The position numbers and the translations under genes were made by a program. From the NCBI GenBank assembly GCA_011032825.1, contig JAADJZ010000016.1, positions 682,001-746,000 on the forward strand: 64,000 bases of DNA. The letters run 5' to 3'. The notes below the pieces were generated by a model, which searched no databases, was not told the origin of the DNA, and saw nothing but the letters and a program-made list of their open reading frames with translations. Source of the stretch: Massariosphaeria phaeospora (taxonomy: Eukaryota > Ascomycota > Dothideomycetes > Pleosporales). Shown here piece by piece: positions 34,300-45,500 of the stretch; positions within the stretch are counted from its first letter, which is position 1, and each line of letters opens with the position of its first letter.

Positions 34300-35837
34300 C
34301 ATTTCTACTGCTACACACATTTAACTAGGTATTTGTTGTAGTTTTAATTTTTAAAATTTTCTTTTGTTGCATTTTTTATAGCTTATAAATAGTGCATTCT
34401 TTAGTGCAAAAAAGCTAACGTGCTTTTTTACACGTGTCGTAGTTTTCTGCGCATAATTCGTTGTTATATTTTAAGTAGTTTTTGTTTTCTAAACCTATAA
34501 GCTACTATTTTGTAATGTATTTGCATAACTAGTATGTTTAATACTTTTTATTATAATACTACGCTTATTTGCAGCTACTGCTGTAGTTTTTTAACTAGTT
34601 GTTGTAATTGTGTACGTAATACTTTGTTACTATACATTCGTTGTCTTTAAGCAAAACGTCTAATAGTAGTTTTAGCTATTGTTTAGCAAGAATTTTATTG
34701 TTTGCGTAGTAAGCATAGTTTTTTTAGTTGCACTAGTTGCTAAAGTAGGTTTTTGTAACTATTCTTGGCTTTAAATTGTACTTTTTTTTTTTAGCTTTTG
34801 TTGTGCTATTGCTGCGTTTGCAACTTTCTATTTTTGTAGTCTTTTAATTTAATGCGTATAGAATTTGTTTTTGCAATACTAAGCAATGTAAGTTGTTTAG
34901 TTGCACATTTAGCATTTGTAGTTTTATAGTTATTTATTAATTTCTTAGACTTGTAAAGTTAATAGCTTTTTGTTGTCTTTGTTTGTTAGTTCTGTAAAGT
35001 CTTTAAAACTTTCTATTTAAATCTAATTGTTTTTTAGTTTTTTAGGTATAGTGTAGCTACTTGCTATAGTTAAACTATAGCAATAGTAACAAATTGTGCG
35101 CTTACTATAGTGTTTCTAAGCAATTTTTGCAAAAGTATTTTACTTTGCTGCATTAAAAACATGCTTTGTTGTTGTAACGTTTTTAGCGTTTTTTTTAGAC
35201 ACTTTGTTTTAAGAGTGTTGCTTTGTTAAAGTAGTATTCTTTTTTGTAAACTGCTTTTGTAGTAGTTTGTTATTCTAGATTTGTTTAACGCTGTTAATAT
35301 TTATTAAGTTGTAGTAATAGGTTTTTTTAGTTGTAGCTACTAGGCGTATATATAGTTTAATAGTAAACTTGCGTTTCTACTATTGTTGCTATAGTTAGTT
35401 GTTAATTTGTACCGCAGTTTTAATTAACTCGTTAAGTCTTTTAAGTTTTTTGTTTTAACTAATTTTATTTTTTACGTGTTTTTTTAACTTTGCGTAGTAA
35501 AACTTGCATAGGCTACGTTTTCCTACGTTATCTACTTTAGCTTAAATTCTTTTAAATTTAATTGTGTATTCTTCTGCGAACTTTTTTTGTTGTAGTAGTT
35601 TAAATTTGTTTATTGTTTATTGTGTTTTGTTTACTTTTTTGTAGATTACATAAAGCTTTTTTTTAAACAATTTTTAGCTTGTAAAGATGCGTTGCGTATT
35701 TTACTTTATTTTTTGCTTATTGTTACAGTTAACGTAATTGTTTGCGTATAGCAAAAACTATTCTGCTGCGTTGTTTTTTATATGCATTTTAGCTGCAAAA
35801 AAATTGTTTTTCTTTGTTAAAAAGCTTATTGCATAAT
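34300..35837 (-). mobile_element. Retroelement H, copy 2, downstream segment (minus)
   Basis: This is the reverse complement, with transitions, of about 46070-47850. For example, 34380-34480 mirrors 47690-47790 and 35700-35837 mirrors 46070-46230. It was split from 42820-43405 when the 433-bp-LTR element inserted at ATAAT. The corresponding plus-strand copy leads into reverse transcriptase, so this is the 5' (gag-side) region of a Ty3/gypsy-like element, rich in Cys codons. Confidence 0.72.
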
Positions 35838-36399
35838 TGTTACGATCTAGGTTTCGCTAAGCGAAGCTACGCTAGTTTATTAAAAAACACTTAGCTTACT
35901 AAGCATTTAAAACTCGAAAACTATGTATTAGCAAATTACGTAATAGTTTACGAGTTCTAAAGAGTTTTAAGTAACTTTAGAACTTTAAAACGTCTAGAAC
36001 TTCTAGAATCTCTAGAACAAGCTTAGTATATAGTTAAAACAATAAACTTTTATAGCTTATTATTTTCAATTTAAATCTTGTTAGCTTAATTAGATTTTGA
36101 TCTACTAGTTGAATTTTTACTTTAACTTTAGTACTTTTTGCAAAACGAAACTCGCTACTGCCTTAGTATCGAACGCTTAACAACTTCTTTTTAGTTATTT
36201 GAACTTACTTATTCTCAAGAACTAACTAATCTCTAATAAACAACTCTTTTAAGTTCGCTTAGCTTTTACATATTAAAACCTTTTAAAATAAGTAATACTT
36301 TGATAACTACTTTTTCTTATACTCGCACGCACTAACGGTACGAAAGTAGCGAAGCTTAATTTCTACTATAGAAATCAATTAAAGCTAGAGAACTAAATA

Positions 36400-37150
36400 C
36401 TCTAGTTTAACTTTTTCTTTAAGTTCGAAGATAACAATGTTAACGACATTAACAAAGCATTTCTAATAGCTTTCTACATAAAATAGCTAGCTTTTAAGTA
36501 AGTTTAACTCTACTTAAAGAAGTATATAAATAGCAATAATAATAAAAACATAATTACACGTATGTTTAAGAATTACGCTGTATTTAAAAACAAGCTGCAA
36601 CAATTTTACGTAGTTGCCAACAAACCTACTATCGCAAAAAAAACTATTTAACAAATGCGCTAGACTAAGTTAGTTAGAAACTACGCTAACCTATTCTAAT
36701 AGTACTCTATTTAAACTAACTAGAACGACAAAGCACTTATGCGCATGTACAAGCAAAAGCTAAAGAATAACGTTAAAGCAAAACTAATACGCTCTAAAGC
36801 AGCTATAAACACTTTAAGCAATTTAATTAAAAAAGTAATTTGCTTTAACAATAAGTTGTACGAACTCGCAATTAAAACGCAAGCTAAAGCAAAGTTTTAC
36901 GTACTAAAAAGTCGCAAAAGCTATATACTCAACACTAGTTAGCGTTAAATACAAATACAATACTTGCGTTTAACAAGTATTTACAACTTCGCTTAAAAAT
37001 ACAAACTTATGCACTTTAACAACCTCAACAAAAGCAAACTAATTAAAGAATAATTAAAGTATAGCAAGAAAACAAGGACTTGCTATAGTTGTAGCAAACT
37101 AAACTATATCTCTAGCATCTGTTATTAGAAAAACAAAGTTGTTCGATAGT
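36400..37150 (+). pseudogene. Gag of element G with CCHC zinc knuckle
   Basis: Recognisable Retrotrans_gag blocks: NKLQQFYVVANKPTIAKKTI, ALMRMYKQKLKNNVKAKLIR and NKLYELAIKTQAKAKFY. The span 36739-36942 is open for 67 codons. A zinc knuckle, CYSCSKLNYISSIC, lies at about 37081-37122; it has the C-x2-C and the final Cys, with Asn in place of His. Arginine-to-lysine and similar changes fit RIP. Confidence 0.75.
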
Positions 37151-37860
37151 TAAACGTACTGTCTAATACTACAAGTAGTATTAATAAAAAATAAAAAGTA
37201 ATTACTTTTATAGATGTTAAGAATTAGAGAGAATAGTTGCCTAAGAGAATAGGTTTAGCTAAAAGAAAATTGCTTTGCAACGACTTCAACTCTTTAATAG
37301 ACAACAAATACGAGTTACTAGATAAGCAACTAAATCTACCAAATACTACAGAACATAGAGATTAGATTACTAGAGAAAAACGAGTACAAAGAATCTATTA
37401 ATCTAACACTTTACTTTAAGACGATGTAGCTAATTACAACGAAGTAGTGTAAAAATATTTTAACAAGCTTAACTAATAGCTTACAAAGAAAAACAAACAA
37501 GAAATCTATTAAAAGCTTAAAAAAACAAAACGCTTTAAAGAAAACATTTTACTTTTAGATCTAAACAAATTGGCTACTAAGAAACACTAGCACAATAAAG
37601 TAGCAAAAGAATTTTAACAATGCTTTAGAAAAAAACGCAACGACGCAAACTTTTACAAACTATAGTACTACCTAGACTACTAAAATCTAGAACACGCGAA
37701 AATGTTATAGATAGTATGCTTTTACAACTACTATTTTACTTATTACTTTGACAAGCAAAGCACAGAATAGTTTTCTAAAAGAAAAAACTAATTCTGCTTT
37801 TAGAAATAGTTCGAATGCAAAGACAACACTTGCGAACACTATTTATAAAACAAACGCGAC

Positions 37861-38298
37861 TAGGCTAGCGAATAAGTATAGGTTAAGTTAAGGTTGAGTC
37901 AGATCCGCACGAACTAGAAAACGAAAATCAAAATCTTTACTTTTTAATATCTTACCTAATACTATAGATATACTAATGAAAATTTAACACGTGCTGCAAA
38001 TATATAAATACAATTATATGTAAAATTATTAAAGAATTCTAGCTAGTCTAGAGTATATTTCATTTATCTTTTATAGATTTATTAGATAAAAAGCTATATT
38101 AAAGAAGCTAGACTAGCTAGAATTCTCTAATAATTTTACATATAATTGTATTTATATATTTGCAGCACGTGTTCAATCTGCATTAGTATATCTATAGTAT
38201 TAGGTAAGATATTAAAAAGTAAAGATTTTGATTTTCGTTTTCTAGTCCGTGCGGATCTAACCTAATCTTAACTTAATCTATACTTATTCGCTAGCCTA
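37861..38298. mobile_element. hAT-type foldback MITE, copy 2, 438 bp, nested in element G
   Basis: Same length and arms as the copy at 29316, with the central segment in the opposite orientation. It begins TAGGCTAGCGAATAAG and ends CTTATTCGCTAGCCTA. The 8-bp target duplication is AACGCGAC (37853-37860 and 38299-38306). It splits element G between gag/protease and reverse transcriptase. Confidence 0.94.
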
Positions 38299-38306
38299 AA
38301 CGCGAC

Positions 38307-41300
38307 ATACTATACTTCTCTAGCAAAAATAATCTAGCGAAACTACTTGCGATGCGAATGCTTGTAAACGACAATTGCACTTAGGCTTAGTAGCAAACCT
38401 GCTTACACTCTAACTACGCACAACATTAAACTTTCAAGAAAGCCAACGAATTTGGTACAAATTCTTTTTTAAGCTAGCAACGCTTAACTTTGAAGTTAGA
38501 TAGATTAACGTAATTAACTTAGCAGAACAGATTAAGCTCTTAGTAAAGCTTATTAGTTACTTGATAAAAGCTTTAATTAACATAAAAGCATAGAATAACT
38601 TTGTTTTTGCTTAAGCAGTGTTTGTAGCTAGTTTACATCTACTAAAGAAATAACAACTCTACTTACTTGCTAGTGCTAACGAATAGCTTATACAAGCGCA
38701 ACTAGTAGTTATACATAAAATAAGTAACATACTATTGCACATCAAACAACACTAAAAGAAGTTATTTTTTAACGTTTTTAAACTAGCTATCTACGATATT
38801 ATTTTAAGACTTTTTTAGTTAAAAAAGCACAACCTCTAGATTAACTAGAAAAAAAATACGCTTTTGCTAGAGTGTTGCAGAAATAGCGCTTCTAACACTA
38901 TGCCTGCGCATCGGCAAAGTTTAATAGCAAATAAAAAAACAATTAACGTAATTGCATCGACAAAGAATAGTTTTAAAACACAAAAGTCTAACTTAACAGA
39001 TACTAACTCAAAGCTTTTAAATTAACAAGTTAGAGTAAAGAAAAAAATTACTGCACTTTTAGAAATACTCTACAAGTACAAAAAGTTTAGATATTTCTTT
39101 TAAAAAGTAATAGATGCAGAAGCATTACTAAAACACAAATTTTAAAACTACAAAATTGTTTTACAAAAAGAAAAGCAACTAACTTTTAGCTTAATATATA
39201 GACTATTAGAAAAAAAGTTAAGCACACTTTGCAATTACATTAGAAATAACTTAAAAAAAAGTTACATACAACTATTACAGTTACTTGCAAAATACTTAAT
39301 TATTTCTGTACTAAAAAAGAACAGCGTACTACGACTATGTATTAACTTTTAAAAGCTCAACAACATTACAGTTAAGAATTAATACTTTCTACTAAACATT
39401 ACAGAATTACAGAATTAATTATTTTACGCAAAAGTCTTTACAGCGCTTAACCTACAAAATAGTTACTACTTTATTAAAATTTAAAAAAGTAAAAAATAGA
39501 AGACAGCGTTCTAAACGAGATACAAACATTACAAATACACTAATATGCTATTTAAGTTTACAAATGCTTTAGCAACTTTCTAAAAACATATTAACAACGT
39601 GCTAAAAATGCACTTAAATATCTCTGTTGTTGCCTATTTAAACGACATTTTTATCTATTTTAAAACTTAAAAGAACAATGTTAAATATGTCAAAACAGTG
39701 CTAAAGTGCTTTAACAAGTTTAACTTTTAACTTAAACTAGAAAAGTGCAAATTCTACAAGCGCAAAGTTGCATTTTTTAGATACGTAGTAAAAGCGGACA
39801 GAGTACGCATAAGCAAAAACAAGATTAAAGTAGTTAAAAAATAGCTGCAACTTAAGAACGTTAAGGAAATACAATTTTTCTTAAAGTTTCTAAACTTTAA
39901 CTAACAGTTTATTAAAAATTACTTGAAAATTGCTATACTTTTAACAAAGCTTACGCGAAAGAATACAGCTTTCGCATAAAGCAAAAAAGTAAAAAAAGCT
40001 TTCTAATAGCTTAAAAACGCAAGCATTAGCTTACTATGCTTCTAGATATTTTAAGCAAAACAACTTCTACGCTCTAAAACCAACGCGTTAGATTTTGCGC
40101 TAAGAGAATGTGCTAGTTAATTGCACAAAAGCAAATAGCACTTTATTGCTTATTACTTACGCAAGTTCTTAGGACTTAAAGAACAATACAACGTGTACAA
40201 TAAAAAGCTACTAGCTATTGTTGCATGCTTACAACACTAGAGAGTATACGCAGAAAGCTGCTTAAAACTTATAATATTCACAAATTACAAGAACTTAGTT
40301 AATTTCACAACTACTAAAGTACTTAACTAAAAATAAGTTAGATAGTTAGAAATGCTAGAATAGTACAAGTTTAAAATCGTGTACACACTAGAAAAAAACA
40401 ACGGCAAAGCTAACGCTTTTAGCTAACAACATAATATTGCTAAAACAAAAAAAATTATTAACACCGCGATACTTAAGATTAACCAAAACGAATTACTAAA
40501 ACTAGCTAGAATACTAAGTGTGCTCCTAAAGACCGCAATTATAGTTCTAAAAAAATTGCAAGAAGCAATTATACAACAACATTACAATAACCTAGTTTAC
40601 AGTTACTTTAGAATAACACAAATAATAAAACTTATCAAGCAAAATTATAAGTTTAGTAGAATAAAAAACAAAGTTACTGCAATTGTTAAGAAATGTGTAG
40701 ACTATTAGAAAAACAAACATAGTACTTACGTACTTTACGAAGAAATGCAAGCTTTAAAGCTACTAAACAAGCTTTAAACTAATATCTCTATAGATTTTGT
40801 AGTAGAATTGCTTTTGTTAAAAAACCTTGCTATAGAAATAGCCTACAACGCTATTATAGTTATAGTCAACTAATTTACTAAGTACGCAAAAATAGTACCT
40901 TTTAAGAACACGTATACTGCGAAACAACTAGAATTTATTTTTCTAAATCGACTTATCTAATACTATAGAATACTTAAATTGATTATTAGTAACAGAAACA
41001 AGCTCTTTACATCAAACTATTAAACAACTTTGTTAGCCGCAATTGAAACAAAACGCAAGCTATTAACAGCGTATTATCTACAAACAAACGAGTAAATAGA
41101 AAAAACAAATTAAACTATAAAAGCATATCTAAAGATATATAGCAATAAACAACAAACTAATTAAGTAAAGCTTTTACTAATAGCATAGTTAGCGTATAAC
41201 AACAAGTTGTTTAAGTTTACAAAACAAATACTTTACTACGCAAATTACAAGAAACACTTACATTTTTTTAAAAAAACGGTTTTAAGCGCAAAAGCTAAAA

Positions 41301-41777
41301 CTGCTACAAAAGTAGTAGAGAAACTTAAAAAAACATATAAGTTACTACGAAGCAAACTTGAAATAGCGCAATGCTAAAGCATTTTATATGTTAACTAAAA
41401 ACAAAAAATAGCACTTTAGCTAAAGAGAGGAAATAGAGTTTATTTCTTTACAAAAAACTTGCGCACTAAACAACTAAGTAAAAGTCTAAACAACGTTAAA
41501 GTTAAACTATTTTTAATGTTAAAGCAACGAAGCCTAGTTAATTACAAGTTAAACTTGCTTAAAGACGCAAAAGTTTACCTAGTATTCTATATAGCCTTGT
41601 TAGAACTAGCTAACCTACAAACGCTACTCTAGCGAATTTTTCGCTATGAAAAAAAAAAAAACGAATTTAAAGTTAAAAAAATTATTACACACTAAGTTGT
41701 AAATAATTAGAAAAAGTACTTAGTTAAATAGTTAAGCTACTTGGATAGCGAGAATACATAGAAACTAGGTATAAACT
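38307..41777 (+). pseudogene. Pol of element G: reverse transcriptase, RNase H, integrase
   Basis: Reverse transcriptase is recognised by VVAYLNDIFIYF near 39630 (canonical YLDD site, first Asp now Asn), LKLEKCKFYK and FLKFLNFN-QFIKNY. RNase H follows with LDFALRECASQLHK, YNVYNKKLLAIVACLQH and FTNYKNLVNF. Integrase has a zinc-binding stretch near 40500-40710, then NISIDFVVELL, IVIVN-FTKYAKIVPF, LIISNRNKLFTSNY (catalytic D to N) and AYYLQTNE-IEKTN. A chromodomain-like end near 41590-41760 is weak. Stops are TAG and TAA throughout. Confidence 0.82.
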
Positions 41778-42122
41778 TTACAAACTACTACTAGCTTCTA
41801 GCATAGTATTTCTAGCAAAATTGCTAATATTCTAGAATAGCAACTAATCTATAGTAGCTGCTTTAAAAGGAACTTTTAGATTTACCAACGCAATGTTCTG
41901 CGCCAACGCTTTCTAAGCTTCAAAAAGCTTTAACTTTTCAACCAACAACATTTTTTTATTAAACCAATTCTGCTTTTAACGACGCCGTAGTTTTTTTTGT
42001 TTTTAAAGCTTTAATAGCTTTTTACGCGCTTGCTGCGCACGCAACGATGCTGCTTCTACAACATTTTCTTTAACTTTAAAACAAGCTTTTTCCTCGTTCT
42101 TAAGTTTCTCTAGACGAGACAT
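41778..42122 (-). pseudogene. Antisense small ORF at the 3' end of element G
   Basis: On the strand opposite gag-pol, an ATG at 42122-42120 opens a 114-codon frame ending TAA at 41780-41778. It reads MSRLEKLKNEEKACFKVKEN, then VVEAASLRAQQARKKLLKL, later KKMLLVEKLKLFEA and ends FARNTMLEASSSL. It is a predicted coiled coil rich in Lys, Glu, Leu and Ala. Five internal stops (two TAA, three TAG) all fit C-to-T changes of CAA, CAG or TGG. From memory, small coiled-coil ORFs of this style (short basic start, then E/A/R-rich heptads) are predicted often in fungal genomes next to retroelements; function unknown. Confidence 0.6.
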
Positions 42123-42819
42123 TTTTTATTAATCTTTAAAAAATCTAGCAAAAAAACATTTTCTAGCTTACAAAACGATACTCTAAACTAAACACAGTTT
42201 CTATATTTTTAATGCAGCAACGACAGCTTGCACAGCAACTAACGCTTTGCGCAGTACAAACAAAATACTATTGCAAAAATACTAGCGTTATTAATACAAT
42301 TAGCAAAAAAGCAACGATATTTAATAAAACAAAAAAGAGTAGTTAAACTTATAAAAACATAAGTAAGAAAAAGAGAAATAGTATTACAATCTAGGTTCTG
42401 CTAAGCGAAGCTACGCTAGTTTATTAAAAAACACTAAGCTTACTAAGCATCTAAAACCTAAAGACTATGTGTTAGTAGATTACGTAACAGTTTACGAGTT
42501 TTAGAAAGTTTTAAGCAACTCTAGAACTCTAAAACGTTTAAGACTTCTAGAATCTCTAGAACAAGCTTAGTATATAGTCAAAATAATAAACTTTTATAGC
42601 TTATTATCTTTAATCTAAATTTTATTAGCTTAATTAGATCTCGATCTACTAGTTGAACTTTTACTTTAACTTTAGTACTCTTTGCAGAACGAAACTCGCT
42701 ACTACCTTAGTATCAAACGCTTAACAACTTCTTTTTAGTTATTCAAACTTACTTATTTTCGAGAACTAACTAAGCTTTGATAAACGACTCTTTTAAGTTC
42801 GCTTAGCTTTTACAATAAT

Positions 42820-43405
42820 ATCTGCAGTAGATGTTAATACTCGTAAAAAATAATTGTAACGTTTTTTTATTATTACTATATCTCTCTAGAGATAGTACTT
42901 TTGCGGCACTACTAGTTTCTTAACTCTTTAAAATTGCAACTATTTCTAATAGTGCGCTAATCTACTCGCTTATTTATTCTATTTAGTTAGCTTGCTTTGC
43001 TAATACCGTTGCTGTAGTGCGTACTAGTGCTTTAGCGCTACTACTACTTAAGCTTGCTAAAGTTGTTATATTGTTTTAGTTCTAAACCTATAGTAGTTAA
43101 AGTGTTATTAAGAGTATTTTCTTACTAAAGGTTTTTGCGATTGGACTTGAAAATTCTGCTTAAGAAATTGTTCTATGTTCGAAAAGCTTAATAACAACAA
43201 AGAAAAACAATTTAATTTAATTTTAGATAGAATAACAAAGTATACAATTTGTTGCCTATAGATTTAATTTATGTATAAAATATACTTAAAAAAGTTAACT
43301 ACAAAGAATTAGAATTATAAAAGAAATTCTACTAATCTATATAGTTCTATAATTTCTTGCCAAAAGCGTTCTACTTAGTTTGCCTAGTATGCTTAGTTGC
43401 TAAAC
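42820..43405 (-). mobile_element. Retroelement H, copy 2, 5' segment (minus)
   Basis: Reverse complement, with transitions, of about 45480-46060 (for example TAACAACAAAGAAAAACA near 43191 mirrors TGTTTTTCTTTGTTGTTA near 45670). Together with 34300-35837 it forms one element broken by element G. The similarity fades beyond about 43405, which marks the near-5' limit shared by both H copies. Confidence 0.7.
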
Positions 43406-43418
43406 AAGAACTTCGATA

Positions 43419-43536
43419 ATAAAAAAAACTACGACAGTGAAAGAACTTATTGCAACGAAAAAAACTACGACGGTAAGAAAAACTACTGCAACGAAAAAAG
43501 CTACAACAACGAGAAAAACTACTACAACAAAGAAAA
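43419..43536 (+). repeat. 18-bp minisatellite encoding a (K/R)KTTT-x repeat
   Basis: About six 18-bp units in tandem, each close to AAAAAAACTACGACGGTA. One frame reads KKTTTV-KELIAT-KKTTTV-RKTTAT-KKATTT-RKTTTT-KK. The tract is interrupted by the solo LTR at 43537 and resumes after it at 43930 (KTTTKKITAK) for about two more units. It is purine-rich and stays open only because of the repeat; there is no sign of a larger gene. Confidence 0.85.
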
Positions 43537-43929
43537 TATTACGATCTAGGTTCTACCAAGCGAAGCTCGTTAGTTTATTAAAAAACACAAGCTTACTAAG
43601 TACTAAGAACTTAAAAGCTTGGTGCTAGTAGATTACGTAATAGTTTACGAGTTTTAAAGAGTTCTAAGCAACTTTAGAACTTTAGAACAAGCTTAGTATA
43701 TAGTCAAAACAATAAACCTTTATAGCTTATTGTTTTCAATTCTTTTAATTAGATTTCTATCTACTTAGTTAACTTTTACTTTAACTTTAATACTTTTTGC
43801 AAAACGAAGCTTGCTACTGCTTTAGTATCAAACACCGTACAATTCTACCTAGTTTACTAAACTTACTTATTCTTCGAGAACTAACTCTAGCTTACTAAAC
43901 AATTTTTTTAAGTTCGCTTAACTTTTACA
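43537..43929 (+). repeat. Solo LTR of the element G family, 393 bp
   Basis: Starts TATTACGATCTAGG and ends CTTTTACA, like the 433-bp LTRs. It is shortened internally, for example lacking the stretch between two AGAACTT-type repeats and part of the AATTTAAATCTTGTTAGC segment. A perfect 5-bp target duplication, GAAAA, flanks it (43532-43536 and 43930-43934). It therefore arose by LTR-LTR recombination of a full insertion, from a variant subfamily. Confidence 0.92.
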
Positions 43930-43934
43930 GAAAA

Positions 43935-45399
43935 CTACAACGAAGAAAATAACTGCTAAGCTAATTGTAACTACGATACTATTTCTTTAGAAAACAAAAA
44001 CTGCTACGAGAATATAAAGTACGTTTTCTTTATACTACTTTTAACTATAAGCAATTATACTAACACAATATAGTAAATTAAAGTTTTATTTTCTTTTTAA
44101 CTTTTTTAGAAGCGTTTCTACTGCAATGCTAAAGCTTGCCAACGCTTTTGTGCAATGCTGCAAGCTACGAAACTAGCTACTTTTTATAAATTATATAGTA
44201 GCATTTTTAGTAATCTACTCTATTTAGACTATTGCAAGCGTAGTGCTAAATGTTATTTAGATCTTAGTAGTTAGCATTTGTATTCTGTTCTTTGCTATTG
44301 TATTAATTGTTAGCATGTTGTAAAAAATTTGTGCGTAGCTTTTAATTTATACTTATAGTTTTGTTGCACCTAAAGATTTTTTGTTATGCGTATTTAGCTT
44401 TTTCTAGTAATACATTAGGTTTTCGCATTTGTAAAGTTATAGACAAAAATAGCTAAAAAGTAAAAAAAAAATTTGCACTGCGAAAGCTACGGAAATAATA
44501 AAAAAATAACGCAAAGCTTTTTTCTATTTACTTCTTATTCTTACCTAAAACTATAGCTTAATAATTTATTAAAATAAGCTTAGCTATCTACAGAAAAATC
44601 TACGGGCAATAGGCGAAAATAAGCGAAAATAAGTAAAACAAAATATTTGTTTATGCAAAACACTGCGCTGCCGCAAATGCATAGCAAATACATTTTTTTA
44701 AAACACGCTAATTGTTTTAAAGCGTAAAAAACTTTTTTGCTATTTATATACTTTTATAATTGTATAACCTAAAATGCTTAAGAAGTAGCTAAAAAACTGC
44801 TTCTATAAGCGCCGTAGTTGTAGAAAGATTATCAAGAAATCGCGAAAATTATAAAAAACTTTAAAAAGCAAAGTCGCAAGCAATTAAGCTGTAAAACAAT
44901 AGATTAAGCTTTAGCTTACGTACTTAATAGCTCTAAGAAGTGCGTATAAGCTGCTGCTAAATTGTTGTTAGGCTATTAAAGCAATTTCTAGTATTGCAGT
45001 TAATCTAGGTTTTACTAAAGCAACGTTGGTAATTAAAGTAACATAAAGCAAAAACATTTGCATGCGAGTTAAGCGCGTAGCCGCGCTAAGCAAGTAAGCG
45101 AAAGAAAAAAAAGTAAATAGAAGCTATAAAGCGTTAAGTTGAAGTTGCTATTTATATTGTTTTTTTTGCAAAACGCTACTTTGTTAGGCTCGTTAAAGTA
45201 GTAGTAGAATTTACTACTAAGCTATTACCTACATCGCTATTAAAAGTATAGAATAAATAATACGCTATTTTTATACATAAAGTATATAGTAAAGTAATTT
45301 GTGTAATTAATAAAATAGTTTTTTGCTTAATCTAAACTATAGAATAAACTACATAAAGCAGCATTTAATGCGCAAAGCAAGGTTAAGTAAGCAAGAATT
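43935..45399. other. AT-rich DNA between the two H copies, not classified
   Basis: No gene, LTR or terminal repeat recognised. It contains the continuation of the 18-bp repeat to about 43965, a run of adenines near 44462, and several GCG-containing islands (about 45061-45120). It may hold the 5' LTRs of the two head-to-head H elements, but I could not pair them. Confidence 0.35.
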
Positions 45400-45500
45400 A
45401 CGTAACGTGCTTAGCACGCTTAGTAGTTTTAGTACTAAGCAAACTAAGCAAAAGTTGCTTAGTAAAATTAGCGCGCTTAGCACTAAGCACACTAAGTAGA
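45400..45500. repeat. Cluster of short imperfect palindromes (CTTAG...CTAAG)
   Basis: CTTAGCACGCTTAGTAG, AGTACTAAGCAAACTAAGC, GTTGCTTAGTA, GCGCTTAGCACTAAGCAC and ACTAAGTAG follow one another within 100 bp. Each is built from CTTAG or its complement CTAAG. The cluster sits at the 5' boundary of H copy 1. A partly matching, shorter set is at about 43385-43405 at the boundary of H copy 2. Confidence 0.6.

Larger units (their letters stand above)
35838..42814 (+). mobile_element. Ty3/gypsy element G, 433-bp LTRs, 6977 bp including a nested MITE
   Basis: LTRs at 35838-36270 and 42382-42814 are both 433 bp, begin T(G/A)TTAC(G/A)ATCTAGG and end CTTTTACA. The 5-bp target duplication is ATAAT (35833-35837 and 42815-42819). 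Coding strand is plus: gag, CCHC knuckle, protease, reverse transcriptase, RNase H and integrase, all broken by stops. A purine tract (AAGAAAAAGAGAAATA) precedes the 3' LTR. A 438-bp hAT-type MITE is nested at 37861. A minus-strand small ORF remnant lies before the 3' LTR. Confidence 0.94.

Noticed and set aside
40520..40708. Separate 62-codon gene
   Set aside because: It is an open stretch within the integrase zinc-binding region of element G.
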